Below, piece after piece: positions 38,991 to 50,600 of a stretch of DNA of 64,000 nucleotides. The position numbers were made by a program, and so were the translations under genes. This stretch comes from Galbula dea (taxonomy: Eukaryota; Chordata; Aves; Piciformes; Galbulidae): NCBI GenBank assembly GCA_013399015.1, contig VWZX01004911.1, forward strand, positions 1,552,340 through 1,616,339. The letters are read 5' to 3'. The notes under the pieces are model-generated. The model did not search any database. It had not been told where the DNA came from and saw only the letters and a program-made list of their open reading frames with translations. The first letter of the stretch is position 1, and each line of letters begins with the position of its first letter.

Positions 38991-39630
38991 TATGGCAGGA
39001 GGTTTGTAGGATCCCACAGTGTGTGTCTGTCCAGCTCCCCAGCAGCCAAGACTCCACCAACCCTGACAGAGGAACAAAGGGCTCCAAGATTTACTGAATT
39101 CCTGTAGGATTTTGTGGAGCAGACAGCTGAGGACAGAAAGGGAGTGTGTGTCTCTGCCTTCAGGTGGCTTCAAAGTAAACTGGATGCTTTAGTAGGCACC
39201 CCAAAGCCCAGAGAGGGAGAGCAGTGCAGTTGCATCAGCTGCTCTGCACAGTGCTTGCACCTCCTTTCCTTGCACTGAGGCCAACTGATGGCAGGAGAGA
39301 AGGCAAAGCAGACCCCAAATTCCTTAGTCACACATTGCTCCCAGCAAATGAGGCTTTGGATGCTGCTGCAAGTGGAACCTGCTTATGACCAGCAATGGAA
39401 GAGCCCTGGAGTAGTCACCTCCAAACCCACCCAGAGAACTAGAGAAGGACTGGTCCCTCCTCTGCTGTCACATCACCAGAGGGATCCCAGATGAAGGGAC
39501 ACTCATGGGGAGCCCACCAGGGTGGGCTACAGGGTGCAGAGACAGGTATGTGGTCACATCCTGCCCTCAGAGATTAAACAGAAACCCAAACCAAACCATC
39601 AGTGGAAACTGGTATGCATTAAAGTCATGC

Positions 39631-39636
39631 TTTAAT
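39631..39636 (-). terminator. Candidate poly(A) signal of OGFR (ATTAAA)
   Basis: ATTAAA on the gene strand (+ strand tttaat), about 2 kb beyond the OGFR stop. The AT-rich stretch just before it (39840-40060) looks like 3' UTR sequence. No AATAAA was noticed on this strand between here and the stop. Weak evidence. Confidence 0.3.
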
Positions 39637-41621
39637 AGGTGACATTAGTGGAACTGAGCACTGGAAAACATCCTGTGAGCTCACTGCAAACATCTACAGC
39701 CAGAACTCTAGACCTGATGATGAGAGGGAACAGTTTGGGTGGAGCACTAGGGCTCACAGTGACATCTCACTCCACACAGGAACACAGCACACACATCATC
39801 ACCACCACAAGATTTCTGACCTGTGCCCCAGCTGAGCAGATATTCACAATGAAAACTTCATTACATAAAAAAGTTACTAGAAATCTGTACAAAAGTCATG
39901 ATTAACAATTTCTTATGAACCTTTTAGGAAAGATGTTTCACCCAACATCTTCAAGTATTTCTACTGTCTGTAGTTAAACAGATTCTCATTGGCTCTTCAG
40001 CTCCAGTTAGTCAGCAAGAAAAAAAAAATACCCAAGCAAGTAGTTTAAAAACATTAAAGCCTTTTTCCAGCACCTCTGTGACCACAAACATGAGATGTTA
40101 AGCTTGCAGACTTGTATTCCCACATACAGGGGCTACAGTCTGGGAAGACAAATCTCCCACCAAACTTCCTTGAAAGATGAAGCAAGGCTCTTAAGAGCTG
40201 TAGCAGAGAGGAAACACATCAACACTGCACAGGCTGCAGCACCTGCTCTGTGGCCAGGCAGGCAAACCTCTCCTAAACCAACCAACCAGCCCCTAAACCC
40301 CCCCCCCCAAACTAAACCAAATCATCTGAGCAAACAGCAAGCCCAGACCTTCTGGCTGTTGGAAATGGTTTCCTCTGCTTCATTAAGCAGGTTTCTCTGT
40401 CATCAAACTCCAGGAGCAAAAGTGCTAAATTGCTTCCTGCTCCTTGAGACTCAGCTGAATACTGTGTAAGTCAGGCAGAAGAGCTAACAGGGAGGTCAGG
40501 AACATCAAGGCAGGCAAATAGCTGGCAAGGTCTGAAAGTAAACTCTTGAGGGCTGTAAATAAATGAACCAGACAAGCATCCCCCTTCCAATTAAAGGTAC
40601 AATTAACTGCCCCAAGAAAGCCCAGTGGTTTCCAGCCATGCTGCACTCCCAACATGCCCTCACTGCCTGACATGCTGCTCATTAATAGGAAAACAAGCTA
40701 GGCCTAACTAGGGCCTGGGTTCAGTCTGACACCTCCAACCCCATGCAGAAAAGTGGCCCCAGAGGCCACTGCAAATTAACAGCAAGGTCTGAGAAAAGAA
40801 AACATTGCCATCACAAATACTTAGTCCATTTTGGCAGCTGAGGAAGGAAGAAGGCCTTGGAACCAGGGGATAAATAGCTCTGGAAGACTATCAAGGGTCT
40901 GAAAGTGCTGGAAAAACCTGGGGAAGGAAAGCTTCAGACAGCTTCATGCAAAGTCTGAAGGTTTTTGCTCTTAGGAACCAGCAGACAGTTCATATTCTTC
41001 ACAGCTAACAAGCACTACAAAGCAACTTCTGGGGGGGAGTAAAAGGAACAAATCACTCAGCACTTTGCACCCTAGAGAACAGGATCTTTCAGGCCAACAG
41101 CACCTTTGCCAGGAGCCATTCTCCTGGGAAGGTAAAGCCTTTCAAAAAGAACAAAAAGAGGAGTTGCATGGCAGTAGAAAGGCCTAGCAAATTAGGTCAT
41201 TCTGTCTTACATTAAAAGTCATGTCTTTCATAAATATTTGGCTAGCTGAAACAAGGAAAGGGAGCAGTTTCCCCTCCTCTCTTCAACAAGGGGCATACCA
41301 GAGTCAAAGCAAAGTGCAAAAATCCCTGTTGCTCCAAGATAGTCCTGAACATCAGCTAAAAACCAGGAACAGGACACAGCCTGCCTGGGAAGATCACTAC
41401 TTTAGTTCTCCTCTTTAGGATAACCAACAGCTGGATCATAGTGAGATGCCTAGAGATGATTTTAAAAGTGTGGAAGAGTGAAAGTCAGGCAGGGGCTAGG
41501 CTGGATCAGCCCAAAGGACATTTCTTCTTCCATGTACTTCTGCTATCCAAACCATTAAAGCTGGCTCCTAGCAGTTAGGGCAGTGTCATCTCCATTTCCT
41601 CAAGTGCTTGCTGTGCTGGTC
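39637..41621 (-). other. Probable OGFR 3' UTR
   Basis: A stretch of about 2 kb downstream of the OGFR stop with no coding frame that can be spliced or assigned. It includes a run of nine C near 40301 and several A/T-rich patches. Assignment as 3' UTR rests on position and on the candidate ATTAAA at its end. Part of it may be intergenic. Confidence 0.45.
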
Positions 41622-44600
41622 TCACTCTGCTGCTACCTGCTCCTCATTAGGTTCTGCTGAGTGCTGAGAGCTTTCAGGTTTTTGTACTGCAACCTCAGCA
41701 CTGTCTTCTTCAGGACAGGTGGAAGCCATGCTCTGCTCAGGACTCTCTGGAACTTCTTTTCTGCCCATGACTTCTGCTTGCCCTTTTTCACTTGCATTTT
41801 CTTCCTTTTCTTGCTGTTCTACCCCATCTACCTCACTTTTGCCTCCCAGGAGCATGCTGTTGCAGTGGTGCTGATCATCCCTTGCTGTCACTTGATCTCC
41901 ACTCAACTCCAAGCCATCACTTACTGGAGAAGTGCAGCCAGTCTCAGAGAGCCTGGAAGCAACCAGGGTCCTCACAGCCCCATCACCTGCATCCCCACTA
42001 CCCTTCTCACTCATTACTTCCCCAGTTGTGTTCTTCTCACTGGTATTTTCCTCTTCAGCCTCAGTTTTTGCAGCAGATGGCTCTGCCTTGGCACTGGAGG
42101 CAGAGGTTCCCACCTTCGGGTTTATGGCCAAGTCGAATGGTTTGCTTCTTGTTGTTCTTCTATCAACTTTCCTCCTTTTTACAGCTGCATCAGTGATCTC
42201 TGGCACTGCTGAGTCTTTGGGGCTTGCACTGTCTTCTTTGACCTCTTTCTGGTCCTCTTCTGCTTCTGAGAGTGGAAGTGGGGAGGGAACTTGTGCATCA
42301 ATTGCACATTCCCCCAGGTTGCGGGAGATGTTTTCGATCTCCGTTGGGCTTCTCAGTGCTCCAGCCTTTTTGGCATCTGCCATATTTGCATCCAGTTTTC
42401 TCTTCTTGCTCTCCTTTGTGCAATCACTCTCTGCTGGACCCTGCACTTCTTCAGCCTCACTGTTTACATCCTTCTCCTCCTGGTGGGTAAGTGAAGCCTC
42501 TTTCTCCTCTTCACCATCTTCTCCCTTCAAAGCACATTCACTGATCTTCTCTCTTTCATCTTCAGCGTTCACTTTAGGCTGCAAGTCTGCAGCATCTCCA
42601 GCTTTCTCTCCTTCCTCTAGAGACTGCTTCTGATCCTTTCCCACAGAACCATCAGCTATTTCACCAGGAGTTTCCTGTTTATCTTCAGCCTTTTGGTGCT
42701 GCTGTGATTTGGCAGAGGGGGGTCTGTACTTCAGGAGTTTGTCGTGGGGCCCCCAGACGAAACTGCTCCGAGGTTTGAAGTGTTGCCAAGCATAGTGCAC
42801 TAGTTCTCTCCTCTTCTCTCTGTTCCTGATGGTGAACAGGAAGTAATCCAAGGCACTTTTCTTGACATTTGGTAAGGTCTCCTTAACAAGAGTTTCAGTC
42901 AGGAAAAACTTGACCAAGTGCACTTGATAGTGTTCATATCCCATCTCCCCCAGGCACTTCAGGATGCGAGTAATCCTCAGGTTGTTGTGGCTGTACCTGA
43001 CCAAAGCAGAGAAGCAGAATTGGTCACTGAAAGTCTGACAAGACACTAGAAGCCTGCAAAATGTTTTGGGCACAACTAACTGGCATCTATTCCAGACTGT
43101 TTGTCAATGCAAATGGGAGTACAGGTGGGTTTAAAGTCCATACTGCTACTGTCTGTCTTCAGCAGTAGCTTCCTGATCCTTCTTGGGCTGCTAGGATTAA
43201 TCATCTCAGCTGCCTGGAAAGGTTCTGGCTTTCTGAATCACCTACCAGTAGATACCAGCCACAAGGCTGGGGAGCCACACAAATCCTTGCAGTCCAATAT
43301 CCTGTCTCTGACAGTGATCCTGCAGGCTAATCCTACAGAACAGTGTTAGGATACAGGCCTGTAAGGATGCTGCCAGAAATTCATCACTTAGAGGCTTAAG
43401 CTAGACAAAGACTTCTTTTTATATACTTGACAGTCTTCAAGCTGCCTTTTCTTTTGTGAGCATGCTCCTTTGAGAGCCCTTGGTAGTATCACTGGGGGTA
43501 CTAGGATAGGAAGGGTTACTACTCTCTCTGAAGGACCTGCAGTAACAGAAGAACATCAACATCAAGTTGCAAAGCACTTCTCAACCAAGGATTCAAAGCT
43601 TTTTACTCAGATTAAAGCTGCTTTATAAACCAACTAGGGAAGCACAGGGAAACACTCCTTTGTTTTGTAGTTTAACAGGCCACTACAAAGCCAATTTGGC
43701 TACCTGTGAAAACATTCCAGTGATTCCTGCACGAAACAGGACTTTAAATACAAGCTCTGCTAGAGCAGATACTAACACCTCCAAGTCTGTGTTTCATACT
43801 TCAGGTGACCAACATGAAGAATGCCTGCTGTGAACTACTGCACTGGATACAGAAGAAAAAAACCACCAACCTCTGCTGCCTTTCTTCTTCTACTTGTCAC
43901 TTATTAAAGCCACAGACAGCATGATGACCTCCAGCCAGAGGCTGAGCCAAATTCAAAACACTTGAGCTAGCTAAATGTTTTATCAACAACAGCCTCCCTT
44001 CCCCAAGAACTGAGGATTTTCTTGACTTTATTTCTTCTCAGAGAAGCACCTGGCTGTGGTAAATGACCACCAGCAGAAAGAAGACTCACCAGTTCAAGTT
44101 CTGAAAGCGTTCAGCCCAGTTCTCTGCTCTCTTGAGCTCTCCAGTTTCCTCACTGACCAACAGGATTCCATAAAACCTTAGCATGAGCTGATAAGCACGG
44201 ACAAACCTTTGCATAACCTCCTTGGACTTCTTAAAGGCCTGAAAAGAAGACAGACCAATGAATACAAGGTGCAACTCCTTAATTACCTGCCCCAGTTTAA
44301 GCAGCACCTGAATTCCAAGCAAGGCTGGATGACACCACTAAGCATTTCACTTGGTGGTGTAGCTACTAGGAGGCATAAGGCAGGCAAGTGCTTAACAGTG
44401 CTTTGAGTGAGCTCCATCCACACTAGGGAAGCAACTAGATCTCAACCAGAAGGCAGCAGGGAAAATCCTAAGATCTTTCAGATCTCAAAGCAACTAAAGC
44501 CAAAAGCTTTCAGTACCTGGATCTCTTGCTGGGTGAGTGGCTTGGCACGGCAGTTCATCCCCTGCTCCCGAAGAGGGAACAGCCTGCAGGGGGAGAAATT

Positions 44601-47600
44601 GTCAGGCCAGGTGAGCAAAGAGGACAGCACACCCTTATGGACACAGAAGTAGTTTATTGCAAGAGATATAAGTCCCTCAGAAAGGCACTGCTAACAACAT
44701 GCTTTGTTGCTCTGGATCTCTCTTGTTGCAGCATGCTGTAAGGCCAAGAGTTATTGCAACAGCTACACTAGAAACCCCAGGTCTTCAGGATTTCCCTGCA
44801 CTGTTTCCAAGAAGAATATACCTCCATAAAGTAGACACAGGTTTGACTCAAGAGTAAATCTAGGCCTTTTGAGAAGCTGAATTCAGGAGCACACACAGCT
44901 AAGCTTTGAAAAGAGGCACAATTAGAGGGAGGCACTACACTTACCACTGTATGTAAGAATGGTTCTCTTCCAGAACTTCAAAGTTGTCCCACCAAGATTC
45001 AAGCAGAGTTTCAATATGCAAACCTGGAAAGAAAAAGAAAGTCAGGCAAGAAGAAATGCCATCAAATTAAAGTTCAAGTTAGCCAGTCACCCAAAGGTGG
45101 TTCATTATCCAGAGCCATTAGTTCTCTGACTCAACAACCATCCTGGTAAGCCAGATAAAAACTACAAGTTTTCTATCACCAAACAGAAAACTAAGGAACA
45201 AACAGGAGGAACAAAGGCACTTTAAAAAGCAAAGCTCTTGGTGGTTTTTTATCTGGTTTGGGGTTGCTGCAGTGGGTTTGATAACTGTCCCCCATGGATC
45301 AAACTAGTCTTGCAGCAGTGCAGTCCCCCATAGATCAAGCTATGATCTATGGATCCCTTCCAACTCTGACAATCCCATGATCCTATGATCCTAAGCTAGC
45401 CTTGCAGGAGTGCAGTCCCCCATGGATCAAGCCAGTCTTGCACCAGTGCAGCNAAAACTACAAGTTTTCTATCACCAAACAGAAAACTAAGGAACAAACA
45501 GGAGGAACAAAGGCACTTTAAAAAGCAAAGCTCTTGGTGGTTTTTTATCTGGTTTGGGGTTGCTGCAGTGGGTTTGATAACTGTCCCCCATGGATCAAAC
45601 TAGTCTTGCAGCAGTGCAGTCCCCCATAGATCAAGCTATGATCTATGGATCCCTTCCAACTCTGACAATCCCATGATCCTATGATCCTAAGCTAGCCTTG
45701 CAGGAGTGCAGTCCCCCATGGATCAAGCCAGTCTTGCACCAGTGCAGTCCCCCATGGATCAAGCTAGCCTTGCACCAGTGCAGTCCCTCATGCATCAAGC
45801 CAGTCTTGCACCAGTGCAGCCCCCCCATGGATCAAGCTAGCCTTGCAGCAGTGCAACCAGCTGCAGCAGAGTGGCATCAAACAGTCCCCACACAAGGTAC
45901 TCACCACTGGGCAGAAAACAAATCTCATTTTTATAAAAGCTTAAGTTCCACATCTCTTCTTCCTCCTTATTTGCTGATTCTATCAAACCCTGGAGATGAG
46001 AGAAGCAGAAATCAACAAGCAGCCACCTTTCCAAAGGCACTCTTCACTCCAGTACTTCTCCTTGCTTTCCCCTCCCATTTCCTAAATGTTTCAAGCCAAA
46101 TCCTTGAAATGCATTTTGGGGAGCAAGAGCTTGTACCTGATGCACCCACATGCACACCATATCCCTTTCCTCCTCACAAATGAACCCTTCCAAGCTTCTG
46201 AGCCTGTCAATGTACAGACAAAAGGGTGCCCTCAAACTTAACAGTGTTCCTAAACTCAGCATGTGATGGGAGGAGCCACAAGAGCATGTGCATCATCATC
46301 ATCATCATCATCACCACCACCCCCCCTCAGGCCATACCGGGTACTGATGTCTGTATCTCTGCAAGTCTCTTGCTGCACTCCAGTTGCGCCTGGCTGAGCG
46401 CTAGAGGAAAGAGACAAGAAAGTTGTCTTCTGCCAAAAACATAGCAAATTCAGTCTGAATTCAGCATCTCTCACACACAGCCCTGCCTCTCACTCTCCTC
46501 TGCCCTCCCAGCAGCCTCAAACTCAGCCTGCTTGTTACTGCAGGTTTTCTCCTGGGCATTCCTGAAGACAGCTTTGGGCTAAGAGAAGTTCACATCATCT
46601 CTTTTAAGCACAACTCTTCTTTTGTTTCTTTCTAGCCTTATTAATAAAAGGTCTTTACATTTCCTACCTATCTTTTAGCCCAGTTGGGGTTTCCTACAGA
46701 AATGTTCATAACTAGCTGGCAATTCCAAACAGTAAAATGTCATTTTCTTCCTCCACTCATTTTAAAACATGACAAACCAAGTCCTGCCTCTCTGAGTCAC
46801 TCTATACCCCAGTCAAGACAGAGAGGAGGCTTTCAAACTGGACAGTTTAAGAGGCAGAAATCTCCCTACAACTCAAGATTCTCCCTCCCTGGAGACCTGA
46901 TTGAAATAAAAGGGGTTTTTCCTCTTTGCTTTGTGCTGGAGAGCAGCCTTGCAGGTTTAGCATCATGCTGATCTAGAGAGTGGACATTGACAGGGCCATC
47001 TGGAACCATCAGGTATTGAGCTTATTGGGCTTCTGTTCCAATCATCATCACCTTTATTGCTCATCTCTCCAACTCTGGGTCAAGCCTACCTAAAGGCCCC
47101 TCTGAGACAGCCATGATGAATGTGATCTTTGCTCCTACAAATAAAAGGCATTGAGGTGAAACATTTTGTTTTATCAGGGAAGTCTGGTTTCAGACAGAAC
47201 ATATCCAACATGAGAATGCCCACAGGAGTGACTCACAGGAGCCTTACTAGTTGCCAAGTGACAGACTTACCTAGTTACAGCTAGTAACAAGTACCAGTAC
47301 TATTACAGCTAGTACAAGGACCTAGTTACAGCTGAATTCACTTGATTTTATTCCTCATTCAAACTGCTCTAGAGAAAAACTGTGGTGCCACATCCACCTG
47401 ACAATGAGCTGTCAGGTTCTCCTCACTACACAGATGTGCTAGCTTCATTCTAAATGTAGCCTTTAGACACAGAGCACAAAGAACAGCTTCATTTCTTCCT
47501 CTGAACTTCCTGGAAAGAGAAGCTTTTAAAATGCATTTTAACTGGATTATAGACTTCTTTCTTTTTCCCAGTGGATTACTTCAATAATAAGAGATTTTGC

Positions 47601-50600
47601 TGCAATTCACAAGCAACAGAGACAGGCTGAATCTTGCTGAGTGCTGAACTCTCTTGTCCCAAAGCACAAAAGCACTTCAAAGAGTTTGTCAAGGCAGAAT
47701 CACCAACAGGAACAAGACTGCCCATAATTAAAAGGACCCTCCCAAGGTGAAGCCCAGTGCAGTTAGGGTGTGCAGTGGCAGCTCCCAGGGAGAGCAAGGT
47801 CTTTGTGAAACAGAGATAAGATGTGCAGACTCTGGCAAAGCAGCATTTTAGGCAACTTAGAAGAAAGAAGCAGGAAATGCTCCCCAAAGTTGGGGGTTTT
47901 TTGGCTTCATTTGATACTTTTTAACCTCTTTGGCAAAGAGAAAAAGCAATAAAAACACAAAGGCATTTTCTACAGCCCCTTATACAAGAGACATGTTCAG
48001 CCAGAAGAGATCAATATTATTCTTTAGGGCAGGATGTTGAGCAGGGACTGGGCTTAAGCACTTTGAAATTCATGGATGCTTTGGACTCTGAGGTTTCAAT
48101 TCTGAGGATGAAATGCAGATGCATGTGGAATTCAGGAAAATTTGGTTGCCAGTTACAGAAGAATCAGTTGCCAGGTGGTGGTTCCACTTAAGGTTATAAA
48201 TAAGATCCTGTCATGCAGTCAGGGGGGACAGGCTCCAGCTGTGAAAGAGAACTGGCTTGCTGAGGGCTAAGTGTACATAGAGGCAGTGCCATGGTGCAAG
48301 GTGCTGCAGGTCCTGTCTAGAAAGGAGCTTGATCCAGAGGACAGACATCCTGGAGCACAACACTGGAGAGAACAAGAAGAAGAGAAGCAAAGAGAGCAAA
48401 ACTCAGCCCTCCCTCCAAGCAGGGGTTCCTGGCTCTCTAAAAACTTTTACTGAGCTACACAGACACACAACCTGCTCTTCCTTTCCAGGTCAGAAAGTCA
48501 AACTAAACTGCAAGACTGAAACTTGCACACCTAGATCAAACCTTCTTAGCTCTCACAACACTGACAGGCAACCTGTGAGGGTTTCCCCCTCCAGGCCTGC
48601 AAGGCATCAGTCAGAACATGCACTGCTGTGCAAAGCAGAGAACAAAGCCAGGAGAAGGGAACATGAACAGTATTTGGCTGAAAACTGGAAATCAGCTGCA
48701 ACCAAAAAGGATGAAAGAAAGTGTGGGTTGGGAACAAGGCACAGGAATGAGAAAGATGAAAGAAACCTTGAAGGGTGACCAAAACCTTTTGCTGAGGCAG
48801 AACTACAGGGCTTGTTATTAAAGCATGGCTCTGAGCAGCAGCAGATGAACCCCATGCATTAAGAAATAACCTATCTAAAATGAGCACAAACCCCAAGATT
48901 TTTCAGCTCTGGCTCTTAGAAGCTAAAAGCACCAAAAAGCAAAAAAAAAAACAGCTGTAAAGACACCTGCAGGAACTTCAGACAGCAACTCTGGAGTATT
49001 TACAAAGACAAGAGTGAAAGGCAAAGAGAAAAGGAGAATTTTAAGTTGATTTTGAAAGGGTGTAGTGAAAATAATAACAAAAAGCCCTCTAACCTCAGGA
49101 TTGAATAAGAACTTCTGCAGCTTCAGCCAAAAAGTACACCATCCAGGCTGAGGGGAGAAGAAGGAGAATTAGTGTGACACAGGCAGAAGCAGGAGCTACT
49201 TTTGGAAACTGAATCATGCCTCTGGCTGCTTGTAAAGGCACAAATGGACAACAGGAGATTTACTGATTCTTTTTGTGTTCATTCTCAATGCTCTTAAAAA
49301 GTGTTCAGGCACTGTCAGACAGAAGTGATTACACATCTGTCACTGAAGGAAGAACTCCTCTTTCATGCTGCAGGAGAATATTCCAGGGGCTGCAAGTCTC
49401 AGGGACAGCATCCTCCTCTTTGAGGCAAGGTTTGAAAAGTCCACAGCCTGCAGTGAAAAAAAATGATGCTTGCTTTTACAGTTGTCACAATCCAGAAGTC
49501 ACTCTAAGGAAAAAGAAACAATAATCTGGAGAACAAACACATTCCAAATGAATAACACAAATGCCCTGGATGCCTTAAAACTCAGGAACAAACCCAGAAA
49601 TCCAGCCACGTTCAAAAGAAACCTGAAAGTGTGCCCTCAAACAATGCAAACCACTTCAAAGCAAATCCCTGCCTCTTCCTCTTAGTTTTACAGCTAGTCT
49701 GCCTACAACACCTGTGACCTTGCCCAGATCTACCTGCAGAGGTTAAGTCCCTGCAGTGAACTTCACAGAGATGCAGGGAGCTGCATGGGTATGTCTGTCT
49801 GCTGCATTTCAGCCTGGATTTTGTTTGCAAAGGATCAAGTGTGGATTTTTGCAGGAAGAGAAGAGTGCCTGGAAGAATCTCTCACCCAGAATTTTCTTCT
49901 TTTAAAGGGAGGTTATTTTAATATCTTAATGCTTACCAAAAAAATAAAGTGTAATATTAAACTCCTTTCAAAGTGTATTAAGGAGAAAGCTTTATCTGCC
50001 TGTTTGTGTTCTAAGAACAAGTGTAAGTGGCCGAAACGAAAGGAAACTCAAGGGAAGGGAGCAGTTTCCTTTTCCCCAAAAGGGGAGGAGTTAAATCAAA
50101 GGTCTCTGTTCCGACTGACCCAGGAAATACTGAAAAGGAGAGGTACAGTTCTGCACTTGCCAAAGCAATCCTGTCGGACAAACTACTGACATGCCACGTC
50201 AAACTCAAAACCACTGCTGCTGAAGGGAGGAAGGTCAGATAAGACGAGCAAGTTCCCTTTATTTCGAAGCAACGTTATTTTAAGGCACTGGAGAGAAGTG
50301 TTTGCAGCACTATCTCACTCCCTGGAACTGCACACATACCTGCTGCAGTTTTCAAACACCACTGGATACCTTTTATGTTTCAGAGTTGCTCTAAATCTGA
50401 TCCCTAGAATAAAACATAGCTAAAAGGAGTAAAAAAAGTTACAGATCTCATTGCTGAAACTGACCAGATGTTATGTGATGGCTTTTTATCATCAGCACAT
50501 GAAAAGCCACTAACATAGAGATGAGGATACCCTGACAAAGAACTGGAAAGCAAGGAGCTGCTGAAGAACATCCCAACATGTGGCCATCAGAAGGCAGTGA

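Noticed and set aside
41932..42633. Open + strand frame of 233 codons opposite OGFR exon 7, Ser/Leu-rich
   Set aside because: It is the antisense of the Glu/Lys/Ser-rich OGFR coding exon, whose codons have few stops on the other strand. No domain, splice or start context supports it.
45698..46183. + strand frame encoding a repeated QCSPPWIK-type 12-residue unit
   Set aside because: It is the 36-bp minisatellite (36 is a multiple of 3) read through OGFR intron 3 and antisense to exon 3. Not a gene.
46256..46474. Minus-strand frame containing poly-Asp
   Set aside because: The poly-Asp comes from the intronic (CAT)n microsatellite. The real coding exon is 46338-46400 with clear splice sites.
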